In this document: positions 8,487 to 18,408 of the stretch, piece after piece
How positions within the stretch are numbered: the first letter of the stretch is position 1
Layout: every line of letters starts with the position of its first letter
DNA from: Nitrospira sp.
GTDB lineage: Bacteria; Nitrospirota; Nitrospiria; Nitrospirales; Nitrospiraceae
Reading direction: 5' to 3'
Length of the DNA stretch: 49,820 nucleotides
Assembly (NCBI GenBank): GCA_019636915.1
Contig: JAHBWQ010000005.1
Coordinates: 1 to 49,820, forward strand
Made by a program: the position numbers and the translations under genes
Notes under the pieces: generated by a model
What the model saw: only the letters and a program-made list of their open reading frames with translations
The model's database searches: none
Told to the model about the DNA's origin: nothing

Positions 8487-8583
8487 TGACCGCTCCGATT
8501 ATGGTGGCTTGTCGTCTGTCTTGAAATCAGTTCCCTCCCGATAAATAGTTTCATGATCGTCCAATGGCGAAGGAGTCTTTTGC

Positions 8584-9723
8584 TCATACGATCAGCTCCA
8601 GCGCGCGTGTGTGCCAAGAGAGGACTGCTTTACGGATATTGATCTTGTCCGAAATTTTGGCATGGTCTGAACGGATGATGTGGGCGGCAAAATCAGCCAT
8701 AAATCGGCTCTTGAGCGTGGCACGTGCACGGTCGACCCCGACCTCTTGGTAGGGGGCAACGGACAGCAGGAGAAAGCCATCATCGGGGATACGGTCGTCG
8801 CGCATGTTGGCCGCGATGATCCCACCGGCTTTGCTGAGCGGATCGGCAAGTTCAGGGCTGTAGGGGCCGATAATCAATGCCAGGTTCGGCATGTGGAGCC
8901 AGTGGAATCCGCGCCCGATGCCGATCATCCATTCATGGTGGACGATCTCCAGCGTGCGGTCGCTTTTCCGGATTTCCTCGATATGAGCGATGTTGCCCTG
9001 TACGAGAGGCAAGAGATCCTCCTGCATCTCCTCGGGCATGTCGGGATACAGCCGGGACAACGAGGCGGGTAATGAAGCAAGATCCTGTGCGGAAACGGTC
9101 GAGAGGTCCAAGATGTCACGATGATTACTTCCGTGAAGAACCAGCGCGTCCTCGTCGGTTTCGAATCCACAGACCAGGGGGTATACCGTGCTGTGTGCTG
9201 AGCCAAAGACCTCCTCCACCTGCCGTTTGGTCCGCAGCGCATGGTCTCGGGAGGCATCGGTGTTATAACCCCAGCCTGCACAGCCACGATGTTGATCACC
9301 CTTTGAATAGTGGTAATTGATCAGGACCAGCGTACGTCGGCCATGTCGGACCATGTGCTGGACCTGCTCTGTCATGACCTCTCCGAAATGTGGCCATCCC
9401 ATGTCGAAGCGACCGCCGATATTACGGATCGGCTGGATAATTCCGGATGGGGTATTGGTGGCCACGGAGAGGTTGAGGCGCCCATCCATGCATTTAAGGG
9501 CAATGATGGCAGTGTCATGTTTCGCACTGTACCGTTCGCGCGCCAGAAAGGATTCCGGACTCTGGTAGACCTGGGCATAGCGACGGGCATGTTCCATCAA
9601 CCAATCAATTCGTTGTTGTATGGGTAGGTTGCGGATAACTGAACTGTCCGGACTTACTTGAGCCAAGGCAGAATTGCCCATCAGGATATGCCTCCAGGAT
9701 TGAGCGGCTAGGGTTTCTTTCAA
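8584..9723 (-). CDS. CsoSCA-like carboxysomal-type carbonic anhydrase family protein
   Basis: The 379 residues align by motif with the catalytic core of carboxysome shell carbonic anhydrase, a divergent beta-carbonic anhydrase that interconverts CO2 and bicarbonate. The three expected zinc ligands are visible: Cys in ALKCMDGRL (about residue 78), His in LINYHYSKGDQH (about 139) and Cys in HRGCAGWG (about 149). Asp-Arg follows the first Cys as in active beta enzymes. A family block CGFETDEDALVLHGSN follows. The C-terminal half is less familiar. No shell protein or RuBisCO gene is nearby, so it probably acts outside a carboxysome. It is divergent from the giant membrane protein gene at 10729. 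Confidence 0.72.
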   Translation of the reverse strand: MKETLAAQSWRHILMGNSALAQVSPDSSVIRNLPIQQRIDWLMEHARRYAQVYQSPESFLARERYSAKHDTAIIALKCMDGRLNLSVATNTPSGIIQPIRNIGGRFDMGWPHFGEVMTEQVQHMVRHGRRTLVLINYHYSKGDQHRGCAGWGYNTDASRDHALRTKRQVEEVFGSAHSTVYPLVCGFETDEDALVLHGSNHRDILDLSTVSAQDLASLPASLSRLYPDMPEEMQEDLLPLVQGNIAHIEEIRKSDRTLEIVHHEWMIGIGRGFHWLHMPNLALIIGPYSPELADPLSKAGGIIAANMRDDRIPDDGFLLLSVAPYQEVGVDRARATLKSRFMADFAAHIIRSDHAKISDKINIRKAVLSWHTRALELIV

Positions 9724-10179
9724 TCGGTTTCCTGTTCTCGCCTAGACCTGGGAGCAAAATAAATACCTCATCAAGATTCTACCTTCACTCCATACGGTTT
9801 TAGGTGACACAGTTGTGAGCGATGTGTGCGAAAACAGAAAGAAGAATTACTGCGCACAGTGAAGCACTAGATGGCAAATTCAATGTGTGTTTGGATGGTG
9901 TTCTTCGGTGTAATAGGTAAATATGAGCGATTTCGCGATGAGCGTGATGTGCGAAAAGCAGGATGCTGATAGGAAAGAGGTATCGATGCTGGGTCCTGAT
10001 GATGATCGAGCATAAAGTTCTGTCCGGACTCCATCCTCGCTCGTCAAGGGTTGTTGGTTCATGCTGTTAACGAGTTCCTGTAGGGTGCTGGGTCTGGGTT
10101 TGGGGCTGCCTTATCGTAGGCGCCGTATCGCTCGAGCGGCGAGGTGACAAAGAAGCCAAGCGATTCCAACAATGCTGTG
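9724..10179. other. Gene-free interval
   Basis: About 450 bases upstream of the carbonic anhydrase-like gene hold no ORF with recognisable family features and no RNA gene that I can identify. Any promoter for the minus-strand gene should lie at its left end. Similarity to selO starts near the right boundary. Confidence 0.5.
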
Positions 10180-10593
10180 ACGCTGGATCTATCCCTAGTG
10201 TTGGTTGGAGTCCTGTGAACTACACGATTGTGTTTTAAAGTGTGGCCCGTTTGCATGTAGAAGAACGCGTTGAGCGAGAAGTCGCGGGAGCATTTTCTCG
10301 ATCATGAAGGGTTTGATAAGTGGGCCGTACGGCATCAAGATTTGGTTACAAGCGGAAGGCAGCCGTGACGACGAACGGTGTGACCGAATGGATCGTGTGA
10401 ATCCTAAGTATTTGCTGAGGAATTGCCTGGCCCAGATTGTGATTGAGAACGCGCAGCGCCAAGACTTCTCCGAGATCGATCGACCCTCCACGCTGCTCCA
10501 AGAGCCCTTCAAAGACCAGCCAGGCATGGAAACGTATGCTCTCTCTCTCCACCGAATTGGGGCAAGCCTTTAGTAGTCAGTTGCTCATTGTAA
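10180..10593 (+). pseudogene. selO: Decayed duplicate of the selO 3' end
   Basis: The interval encodes, in broken frames, the C-terminal third of SelO. Pieces read VNYTIVF, SREHFLDHEGFDKWAVRHQD, DERCDRMDRVNPKYLLRN, DFSEIDRPSTLLQEPFKD and QPGMETYAL, then, one frame over, PPNWGKPLVVSCSL and a TAA at 10591-10593. Each matches the intact SelO of 6733-8208 in order and with many substitutions. Stops and at least two frame changes destroy the frame. It is an old paralogous remnant, not a recent copy. Everything N-terminal to about residue 360 of SelO is missing. Confidence 0.83.
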
Positions 10594-10728
10594 GAACCGT
10601 AGGCCACCCTATTTCTGCCGTCCATGGCCATGTCTCTCTACTTCACAGTCTCGGATGTCTGATGTAGAGTGTCACGCACGGACACTGCACGAGTGTCTGG
10701 ATGATGGCACTCATCTCCTAGAAGCCGG

Positions 10729-13700
10729 ATGGCCAAAAAGCAAAGCGATTCAAAAATTGCCGTGGCAGGGGCATTAACCCTAGTGCTGGCGCTGGCGGGA
10801 GCTATGCTGGTCAAGGAACCGCTGCGCAGTTCACGTCCGGTCGGCATGGGACTGGACATGAGGGCCACGGTTGAAGAGCAAGCGGTACGCGCACGTTTGT
10901 GGGAAGATCCTGTCGCCGCGGTGCAACGGGGCCTACGGGAAGTCAAGACGAACCGATCAGCCGCTACACCGTTCCCTCCACTCACACAACGGCTCCAATC
11001 ACTTCGGCAAGCCATTACCGAGCGGGTCAAGGAGGGCCAGCGTCTTACGGTCCTCCTGGTGACGACCGCTGGAGGTCCCTATGTCGAAAGCACCGAGTCA
11101 CGCCTTCGAGATCGGTATGCCATTGGTACGGCACTCGGTGTCGCGTGTTATGTGCCTGAACAGGAAGGTCAGATTTCATTTGTCGAGTGGGACCCACAGA
11201 GTCCTCTGTCGGCACTGCCCTATGAGTGGTACCGACTCAGACGGACCAGGCTGTGTGATGAGGAGTCGCCGCGCTCGCACAGTGTGCTGGTCGTCTGGTT
11301 CCCGGACGAAGCACTCAGTCGAGGTTTTTTCGCCAGTCTGACATCCTTCTCTCAGGCGCTCGTCTGTCGAGAGGCTGAGAAGAAAAGCGAGTGTCTCCTC
11401 ACCGAGGATCAGCGAAAGCTCGTTCGCTTGAATCCGCAACTGCAACGGGCGGTTACCTTCAAGATCCTCGGCCCTCACAGCTCCTCAACATTTCGGGCGC
11501 TCCTGGACGAGGCGGGAGAGTCCTACGGCGAGCCACATGTGGGAATCGGCGTCTGGCCGAACACCGACGGCTGGATCGAGATGTATTCCCCGTGGAGTAG
11601 TGCGATGAAAGGGCTCCTGGCCTACGGACTCAAGCCGAAGAGCGGGAAAGGTTCAACCTGCGATTCCTACACGTCTTGCGAGCAGGAATTTGCTCGTCGA
11701 CTGACAGGTGCAAATATTCGGCTGACCTACGATATCGGGTCGGATGACCAGCTGTTCGAATCACTGGTCGAGGAATTGGAGCGGCGTCAGGTTCGACTCG
11801 GTTGGGATGCGGTGATCCTGATCGGTGAATGGGATTCGTTCTACGGGAGGGCCCTCCCGATTGAGTTTCGAGCGGCCGCCTGCAAGAAAATTGCGACCTT
11901 TTCCGAACGGGATCTTATGACGATCGACGTTCCGGTAACGATCAAACAGTGGTGCTCCGATATTCCCCATGCCGTCGACCTCCAAATTCGGCAGCAAACC
12001 GACTATGAATCGTTGCGCCTCAACGTTCAGCGGTACAGCTACCTGAGCGGGCTGGATGGTGAAGTGCCGGGGGAAGACAAAAACAAAGCCGCACGTGCCG
12101 ATAGCGCCAAAGACAGCCAGCGTGAGCGTCCGGAAGGGACCAGTCAGTTGGACTATGTGCGGGCGTTGGTGAATCGAATTCATGATGAGGGAGAAGGGGC
12201 TCGAGCCATCGGGATTTTTGGAACCGACCCGTATGATTCGCTGCTGATTATCAAAGCCCTCCGTCCTGCATTCCCGCACGCCATTTTCTTTACGGTCGGT
12301 CTGGATGCGAGACATCTTCACCCCAGTGAGTATAAATGGACACGCAACATGGTCATTGCGTCGCCGTTTGGGCTGCAGTTGGACGGCGGCTTGCAGCGCG
12401 ATGTCCCACCCTTTCGGAGCAGTTATCAGACGTCGACCTATTTCGCGACCTTGCAAGCCGTCGGTCATGTCATGTGTCGTCGTGAGCAGCCTGGCATGAT
12501 GAGCGGTCCCTGCAGGACGACCTATCATGCCGCACTGATGCCTGAGGACCGTGTGTATGATGCCGGACTTCATCCGAGATTGTTCGAGGTGGGAAGAAAC
12601 GGTGCGGTTGATTTGAGTCTTGTCACACAAGAAGGCATCCGTACGATTCATCCGCTCCGCCCAGACCTGAACTATACGGACGGGTACGGCCAGCTACGGC
12701 AAGGCATCGGATTCGACAATGCCGCGGTCGCGGCGGGGACGGCTGTGGGATTCGCGCTGTTCATCCTGATGGCCTGGAGCAACCAGCGTCTTTGGTCCGG
12801 CATCGTGAGGTACCCCCGGATGTTGAGCATCACGGCAGTCGTGCTCGTCGCGCTGTTTGCAGTTTTTGTCGTAGCCGGCGGCGCCGACGCGCTGTTGGCT
12901 GGGCATGACGAAGGTGAGCCGTTCTCGTGGACGGCCGGCGTCAGCATTTGGCCGAGCGAGTTGCTGCGTGTGGTGGTTGTGGTGCTGTCCGTCCTCCTAT
13001 TTGTCAAGGGTGCCCGCGATCTCAAAAAAAACAGCGAACAGATCGACGAAAAGTTTCAGTTCGAAAATACTGCGAAACGTCAGCGGCTCTCGCCGAACAC
13101 ATTTTGGACGAATCTCCAGCGGGTCTACCATCCACTTGCCTCGGTTACCTCAATGAAGGTCGACCAGGCCTGGGGCCGCTATCGAGAAGCGAGCCAACTG
13201 AGCCAAGGCATGGCTCGCACGGTTCTCCTGTTCATCCTCTACATGGGAGCGATGTGGGCCATCGGGCATTTCGTGCTGGACGAAGAATATATCCATCCCT
13301 GCCGTGGATCTCTGAGTTGCAACGCCGACTCTTTCATGACGCTTGCCAGCGTCGGGATCGTCGTGCTGCTGAACCTGGCGGTCTTCGATGCGGTCATGCT
13401 CTGCCGCCGATGGGTTGGGTGGGTGATCAGCTCAACGGGAGGGTGGTCCGATCGCGTACAGGAAGAGTACCTGCGCAATTATGGGTTGGGGGAGGCGCAG
13501 AGTGCGGAATTCGAGAAGTTGAAGTATCTCGCCGTGGTGGATCTGATTGCGCAACGGACAGAGGTGATCAATCGACTGATCCGCTATCCCTTTATTACGC
13601 TCCTGATCATGATCGCCGCGCGTAACGAGTATTTCGATATCTGGAACTATCCGCTCTTGTTGTTGCTGTCCTGGTCGGCCAATGTCTTGGTTGCGCTCCT

Positions 13701-13950
13701 CGGAGCGTTCCTCTTGTATCAATCGGCCAGTCAGGCAAAAGCGGCCATGCTGGCTGGGCTCAACCGACAAATCGTTCAAACCTTGGGGATCGGGAAGGAT
13801 CACGATATTCGTGTGAAGCAGATTCAGCATGTGATCAGCGAAGTGGAAGACAATGAACAGGGTGCCTTTGTGCCGCTCTATCAACAGCCGGTCGTCGAAT
13901 CGTCGTTGTACGGTCTGGTGGCGTTGCTGCAGTATCTGTATCTCAGCTAG
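10729..13950 (+). CDS. Giant membrane protein with periplasmic-binding-like domain, function unknown
   Basis: I do not recognise a named family for this 1073-residue protein. A TM helix at about 9-27 is followed by a large region (30-655), probably periplasmic. Six or so TM helices then lie at about 663-682, 699-718, 745-763, 829-848, 870-890 and 953-998. Within the soluble part, GWDAVILIGEWDSFYG and GIFGTDPYDSLLIIKALRP resemble type 1 periplasmic-binding/receptor folds, with alternating strand and helix. A later WTRNMVIASPFGLQL block fits the same fold. A cytoplasmic loop at about 765-828 is charged. This suggests ligand sensing or export, but that is inference. It heads a tight unit with two alpha/beta hydrolases (8 bp, then 4 bp spacing). 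Confidence 0.9.
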   Translation: MAKKQSDSKIAVAGALTLVLALAGAMLVKEPLRSSRPVGMGLDMRATVEEQAVRARLWEDPVAAVQRGLREVKTNRSAATPFPPLTQRLQSLRQAITERVKEGQRLTVLLVTTAGGPYVESTESRLRDRYAIGTALGVACYVPEQEGQISFVEWDPQSPLSALPYEWYRLRRTRLCDEESPRSHSVLVVWFPDEALSRGFFASLTSFSQALVCREAEKKSECLLTEDQRKLVRLNPQLQRAVTFKILGPHSSSTFRALLDEAGESYGEPHVGIGVWPNTDGWIEMYSPWSSAMKGLLAYGLKPKSGKGSTCDSYTSCEQEFARRLTGANIRLTYDIGSDDQLFESLVEELERRQVRLGWDAVILIGEWDSFYGRALPIEFRAAACKKIATFSERDLMTIDVPVTIKQWCSDIPHAVDLQIRQQTDYESLRLNVQRYSYLSGLDGEVPGEDKNKAARADSAKDSQRERPEGTSQLDYVRALVNRIHDEGEGARAIGIFGTDPYDSLLIIKALRPAFPHAIFFTVGLDARHLHPSEYKWTRNMVIASPFGLQLDGGLQRDVPPFRSSYQTSTYFATLQAVGHVMCRREQPGMMSGPCRTTYHAALMPEDRVYDAGLHPRLFEVGRNGAVDLSLVTQEGIRTIHPLRPDLNYTDGYGQLRQGIGFDNAAVAAGTAVGFALFILMAWSNQRLWSGIVRYPRMLSITAVVLVALFAVFVVAGGADALLAGHDEGEPFSWTAGVSIWPSELLRVVVVVLSVLLFVKGARDLKKNSEQIDEKFQFENTAKRQRLSPNTFWTNLQRVYHPLASVTSMKVDQAWGRYREASQLSQGMARTVLLFILYMGAMWAIGHFVLDEEYIHPCRGSLSCNADSFMTLASVGIVVLLNLAVFDAVMLCRRWVGWVISSTGGWSDRVQEEYLRNYGLGEAQSAEFEKLKYLAVVDLIAQRTEVINRLIRYPFITLLIMIAARNEYFDIWNYPLLLLLSWSANVLVALLGAFLLYQSASQAKAAMLAGLNRQIVQTLGIGKDHDIRVKQIQHVISEVEDNEQGAFVPLYQQPVVESSLYGLVALLQYLYLS

Positions 13951-13958
13951 AGGATGGC

Positions 13959-14672
13959 ATGCGCGAAGCCTCACTCGGTGGATTAAAGGTCAGACTCGCC
14001 GGCGGCTCAGATGGAAGAGGCGGGGGCGATGGTCCGGTCGTCATCCTGCTCCATGGATTCGGCGCCCCGGGCGACGACCTGGTCCCGCTTGCAGATGTGA
14101 TCCAGGTTTCCCGTGGGACCCGCTGGCTCTTTCCGGAAGCGCCGCTCTCGCTCAATATGGGGTTCGGTGACTCGCGGGCTTGGTGGATCATCGACTTTGC
14201 ACGCATCCAGGCCGATCGAGAGGCAGGCCGCATTCGCGATCTGTCCGTAGAGCTTCCTCAGGGGCTGGTTCTCGCGCGTGAACGAATACTCACATTCCTC
14301 AAGGAGCTTCCACGGCAATTTCCTGTCGACTACAAGAGAACGGTCATTGGTGGATTCTCGCAGGGGGCCATGCTCACCTGCGATGCCGTGCTTCATACCG
14401 ACTATCCCTTCGCCGGCCTTGTGCAGTTGTCCGGTAATCTGTTGGCGCAGACTGTCTGGAATCCGTTGATGCCGAAGCGTAAAGGTCTGCAGGTCTTTCA
14501 AAGCCATGGCGTGCAGGACGATATTCTCCCACATATCGGAGCCGAACGTCTGCGGGATGCCCTGCATCAAGCTGGTCTTGTGGTGGAATGGCATAGTTTC
14601 CGGGGTGGACATGAAATACCTGAGCCGGTGTTACGGCGACTGAGCCTATTCATCACGAAGCTGCTGGGATAA
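13959..14672 (+). CDS. Alpha/beta hydrolase, carboxylesterase/phospholipase type
   Basis: The 237 residues fit the PF02230 carboxylesterase family. The oxyanion segment is LLHGFGAPGDDL, the nucleophile elbow GGFSQGAM, the acid Asp lies in HGVQDDILPH and the His in GGHEIPEP. It has no signal peptide, so it acts in the cytoplasm on an unknown ester or thioester. It begins 8 bp after the giant membrane protein gene, preceded by an agagga ribosome-binding sequence, and ends 4 bp before a second hydrolase gene. Co-transcription is very likely. Confidence 0.87.
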   Translation: MREASLGGLKVRLAGGSDGRGGGDGPVVILLHGFGAPGDDLVPLADVIQVSRGTRWLFPEAPLSLNMGFGDSRAWWIIDFARIQADREAGRIRDLSVELPQGLVLARERILTFLKELPRQFPVDYKRTVIGGFSQGAMLTCDAVLHTDYPFAGLVQLSGNLLAQTVWNPLMPKRKGLQVFQSHGVQDDILPHIGAERLRDALHQAGLVVEWHSFRGGHEIPEPVLRRLSLFITKLLG

Positions 14673-14676
14673 CACC

Positions 14677-15423
14677 ATGACATCGTTTGAACTGATCGGC
14701 GAAGACGGCAAACGTATCAAAGGTGATCGAGTCGATGGGACAGGCCGACAGATCCTATTCATCACGGGCTTTCTCTCCAAACGCTGGGGCAATAAGAGCA
14801 AAGCGCTGGCGCAATGGTGTCAGGAGAAGGGATGGGGATTCTGCTGTTATGACGTGCGTGGGTTTGGCGACTCCGAAGGCCAGTTTACGGACTACACGCT
14901 TTCGGCTTGGATCACCGATGCAAGAACGGTTCTGAAGTCTATTGAGACAGGGCCGCCTGTCACGATCGTCGGCAATTCGCTCGGTAGCTGGATTGCCTGG
15001 CTGGTGGCGCAAGACTTCCTGATTGTAGAAGAGCTCATCTTAATTGCACCCGCGTTCAACATGATGGGTGAACGAGCCAAGAGCATCCCGAAGGAACGGC
15101 TCCATGATTGGCATACCGCCGGATGGATGCCGTGGGATGATGACCCGTTGCATAGAGACTGGCCGTTGTCTTGGAAGTGGGTCGAAGAAAGCGAACAGTA
15201 TTGGACGAAGACGTTTGATGTCGTGCGCCATGTGAAGACGACGATTCTGCATGGGAAGCAGGATAGCGTTATCGCACCGCAGGGGAGTCAGAGGTTTTCC
15301 GATGATCTGTTGCGTCGCAACCCCAGTTTTCCGCTTGATCTGCGGCTCATTCCTGGCGACCATCGGCTGAGCAGCCCCGAACATCTCGATCTGTTTCGGC
15401 GACTGGTGTTGAAGCAGGCATGA
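14677..15423 (+). CDS. Alpha/beta hydrolase, thioesterase-like
   Basis: The 248-residue protein has the alpha/beta hydrolase order with oxyanion region ITGFLSKRWGNK, nucleophile elbow VGNSLGSWIAW, acid Asp in HGKQDSVIAP and His in PGDHRLSSPE. The arrangement resembles the ABHD10/short-chain acyl thioesterase group more than lipases. It is the last gene of the unit starting at 10729. Two different hydrolases beside one large membrane protein suggest acyl or ester processing linked to what that protein handles, which is inference. Confidence 0.84.
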   Translation: MTSFELIGEDGKRIKGDRVDGTGRQILFITGFLSKRWGNKSKALAQWCQEKGWGFCCYDVRGFGDSEGQFTDYTLSAWITDARTVLKSIETGPPVTIVGNSLGSWIAWLVAQDFLIVEELILIAPAFNMMGERAKSIPKERLHDWHTAGWMPWDDDPLHRDWPLSWKWVEESEQYWTKTFDVVRHVKTTILHGKQDSVIAPQGSQRFSDDLLRRNPSFPLDLRLIPGDHRLSSPEHLDLFRRLVLKQA

Positions 15424-15672
15424 CACTGGCTGGATCCTATCGGAGTCTGGTGGTCGGAGGTAACAGGAAGATTTTGACTCCGGATATACCGGATCGCTCT
15501 GCCCACGTGTTCGGCAATGGTGGCGATGCCTGTGTGGCAACTCAATGCAGTACCCTTCCCTTAGTTTCTTCCGAGTACGGGAGGATTTGTCATGTTCGGC
15601 AACCTATCTTTATGTGTCCAGGAATCTGATCTTGCGAGAGCTACGTAAGTGGACTAGAATTCATTGCCAGCG

Positions 15673-18408
15673 ATGACACCAAAAGCTACGAAGAAGAAGC
15701 GGTGGATCAGAGCGCGACCGAGTGCTCAGGTCCAGCGAGTCGGAGATCGGCCAGGAGTTGCGACCGAGTCAGCCAGAGACGAGTTCTTCGCTGAAGCCTT
15801 CCGCCTCAGTTCCCATCCGATCGGTATTACGGAACTTGAAACCGGTCGTTGCCTGGAAGTCAACGATGCGTGCCTCAAGACATTCGGTTTTCGCCGTGAG
15901 GAAGTCATTGGCCGGACTACCTTGCTGTTGGGGATCTGGCCCGACGCGCGAGACCGAGCCAGACTGATTGATCGTCTTCGATCGCAAGGGACCGTCACAA
16001 ATCTCGACGTATCGGTGCGGGTCAGGGACGGTGAACTTCGACAATTCCTGATCTCCGCAGACCTGATTACACTCAGAGGGACACCCTGCTTGCTGACGAT
16101 CGGTCACGACATTACCGATCGTAAGAAGGCTGAGGAGGCATTGCATCGGACGTCTGAGGAATTGGAACAACGTGTCCGAGAGCGAACGGCGGATCTTAAG
16201 CGAACCAATACGGCAATGCAGGAGAGTGAGGAGCGCTTTCGCTTGTTCGTCGAGCATGCGCCGGCTGCCATTGCGATGTTCGATCGCGATATGCGGTATC
16301 TGGCGGCCAGCCGGCGATGGGTTGATGAGTACCACCTCACAGACGGGATCCTCGGTCGATCGCACTATGATGTCTTCCCGCACAGTCACGTGCGCTGGAG
16401 GAATGTCCACCAGCGAGGTCTTGCCGGAGAGGTGTTACACGCTGACGAGGACCAGTTCCTTCAGCGTGACGGCTCTAGCCAATGGATTACCTGGGATGTT
16501 CGCCCCTGGTATCGCAGTGATGAAGTCGGTGGAATCATCATTGCCACGGAAGATGTGACGGTTCGGGTCAAAGCCAAAAGAGCGCTTCATGAACGAGAGG
16601 AACGGTCCGATCAGGTCGTTCGATTAGCCAACTTCGGGATTCTTGATCAGGATCATCGCACCGGGAACGTCTATTGGTCCCCGGTGATGCGGGAAATCTA
16701 CGGCGTCGGATCCGATGCCCCTGCCTCGTTAGAAGGGTTCATCCAGTTGATCCATCCCGAAGATCGCACCATGGTGCGGTCGGCGATTGAGCAGGCGTCT
16801 GACCCTGTGAACGACGAGTTGTATTCGGTCGAGCACCGGCTGCTGCTGCCGAATGGCCACGTGCGGTGGATCAGCTTTCGAGCTTGGACCTTGTTTGACC
16901 AGGACGAACCGGCGCGCCGCCCCGCTCGGACGTTAGGCGCAATGATCGACATTACGAAGCGCAAACAGGCCGAGGATGCTCTAAAAATCAGTGAGCGCCG
17001 GTTTGCTTCATTTATGGATAATTTGCATGGCTTTGCGTGGATCAAGGATGCCCAGGGTCGATATGTGTATGTGAATCGACTCTTCCAAGAATCTCTACTG
17101 AAGGGAAAAGACTGGAACGGAAAGACCGCGGACGAATTGTGGCCGACCCAGGTGGCGGAACAGTATGAGCGCAATGATCGGCAAGTACAGGAGACGGGCG
17201 TCCCGCTGCACACTGTCGAGTCCTTTATCCAGCATGGAGAGGTTCGACACGCCCTTGTCAGTAAGTTTCCCATCGTTGATCACCAGGGAGAGCCGGCCTT
17301 GTTCGGAGGGGTGGCTGTCGATATCACAGAGCGTCAGCATACCGAAGAGCTGCTCAAACAGCAGGCCGACATGCTGAACCACTCCAGCGATGCCATCTTG
17401 GCGTGGAAGATCGGCGGAGGAATCGTGTATTGGAATCACGGGGCAGAGGAGCTCTATGGCTGGCGATCACATGAGGTGATCGGGCGCGGGAGTCATGAAC
17501 TGCTCAGCACCAATCCATTGTCGACGGTGACCGACATGGAAGCCTGTCTCGCTCGAGACGGCCGCTGGTCCGGTGAGCTGTCCCACGTCACCAGGGATGG
17601 GCGGCAGGTGATTGTCGAGAGTCGACTTGTGCGAGTCACGTACGGCGGAATGGACTATGCCTTGGAGTCCAATCGCGACATGACGGAACGCAAAAGAGCG
17701 GAAGAGACGCTGCATCGCAATCAGTTGGAGCTGCACCAGCAGCAAGTGCAATTGGAAGAGTTGACCTCCAAACTATTGAACGCCCAAGAACGTGAGCGTC
17801 AACGGATCGCTCGGGATCTGCACGATGATGTGAGTCAGCGGTTAGCTGCCGTGGTGTTGGAAGTCGCCTCGTTGGAACAACAGCCGGCTCCTGTACTCGG
17901 TGTCTGTGCAAAAGCGCTCGCCGCGCTCCGTGAGCAGTTGGAACAATTGTCCGATGATGTGCACACGCTTGCCTATCGGCTGCATCCTTCCCTCCTAGAA
18001 CATGCGGGACTCCGTCCTGCGGTGGAAGATCATGTCCATCAAGTGTCCCGTCGTGTCGGTCTGCCCATTGCACTCAAGATTGCCGGGGTGCCGACTGCAA
18101 TTTCTCTCGATCATGCAACCTGTCTCTTCCGCGTCATGCAGGAAAGTGTGCAAAATGTGGTCAAGCATGCGCACGCGACGGCGGTGACGGTCCAGCTCCG
18201 AGGATCATCGAAAGGCGTGGGGTTGTCCGTGACCGATAACGGGAAGGGGGTCGATTTGCGCGATCACCAAACCCTTCAACGGGGGTTGGGGTTGAGCAGT
18301 ATGGAAGAACGGCTGCGACAACTGCACGGACATTTTCAGATTCGATCTCACCCGGAGGGGGGGACAAAGGTGTGTGCCTGGATTCCCTGTGAGGTGGAGG
18401 TCCCATGA
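15673..18408 (+). CDS. Multi-PAS sensor histidine kinase (NarX/HisKA_3 type)
   Basis: About 911 residues, with no obvious TM helix, so probably a cytoplasmic sensor. Five PAS modules follow one another (roughly 35-155, 195-310, 315-430, 440-555, 560-680), several ending in a (D)IT(E/D)RK linker, with a coiled coil at about 157-195. The kinase core is HisKA_3: RERQRIARDLHDDVSQRLAA with phosphoacceptor His about 717. The HATPase follows (MQESVQNVVKHA, VTDNGKGVD, GLGLSSMEERL). An upstream TTG at 15664 is open, but ATG 15673 is the simpler start. The stop overlaps the start of the response regulator gene by 4 bases (ATGA), so the pair is translationally coupled. The signal is unknown. Confidence 0.92.
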   Translation: MTPKATKKKRWIRARPSAQVQRVGDRPGVATESARDEFFAEAFRLSSHPIGITELETGRCLEVNDACLKTFGFRREEVIGRTTLLLGIWPDARDRARLIDRLRSQGTVTNLDVSVRVRDGELRQFLISADLITLRGTPCLLTIGHDITDRKKAEEALHRTSEELEQRVRERTADLKRTNTAMQESEERFRLFVEHAPAAIAMFDRDMRYLAASRRWVDEYHLTDGILGRSHYDVFPHSHVRWRNVHQRGLAGEVLHADEDQFLQRDGSSQWITWDVRPWYRSDEVGGIIIATEDVTVRVKAKRALHEREERSDQVVRLANFGILDQDHRTGNVYWSPVMREIYGVGSDAPASLEGFIQLIHPEDRTMVRSAIEQASDPVNDELYSVEHRLLLPNGHVRWISFRAWTLFDQDEPARRPARTLGAMIDITKRKQAEDALKISERRFASFMDNLHGFAWIKDAQGRYVYVNRLFQESLLKGKDWNGKTADELWPTQVAEQYERNDRQVQETGVPLHTVESFIQHGEVRHALVSKFPIVDHQGEPALFGGVAVDITERQHTEELLKQQADMLNHSSDAILAWKIGGGIVYWNHGAEELYGWRSHEVIGRGSHELLSTNPLSTVTDMEACLARDGRWSGELSHVTRDGRQVIVESRLVRVTYGGMDYALESNRDMTERKRAEETLHRNQLELHQQQVQLEELTSKLLNAQERERQRIARDLHDDVSQRLAAVVLEVASLEQQPAPVLGVCAKALAALREQLEQLSDDVHTLAYRLHPSLLEHAGLRPAVEDHVHQVSRRVGLPIALKIAGVPTAISLDHATCLFRVMQESVQNVVKHAHATAVTVQLRGSSKGVGLSVTDNGKGVDLRDHQTLQRGLGLSSMEERLRQLHGHFQIRSHPEGGTKVCAWIPCEVEVP

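Noticed and set aside
10140..10208. Similarity of this stretch to the first 60 bases of the giant membrane gene (aagcgattc and ccctagtg at the same spacing).
   Set aside because: The same bases can also be aligned, with gaps, to the selO region expected there. The match is too short to claim a second remnant by eye.
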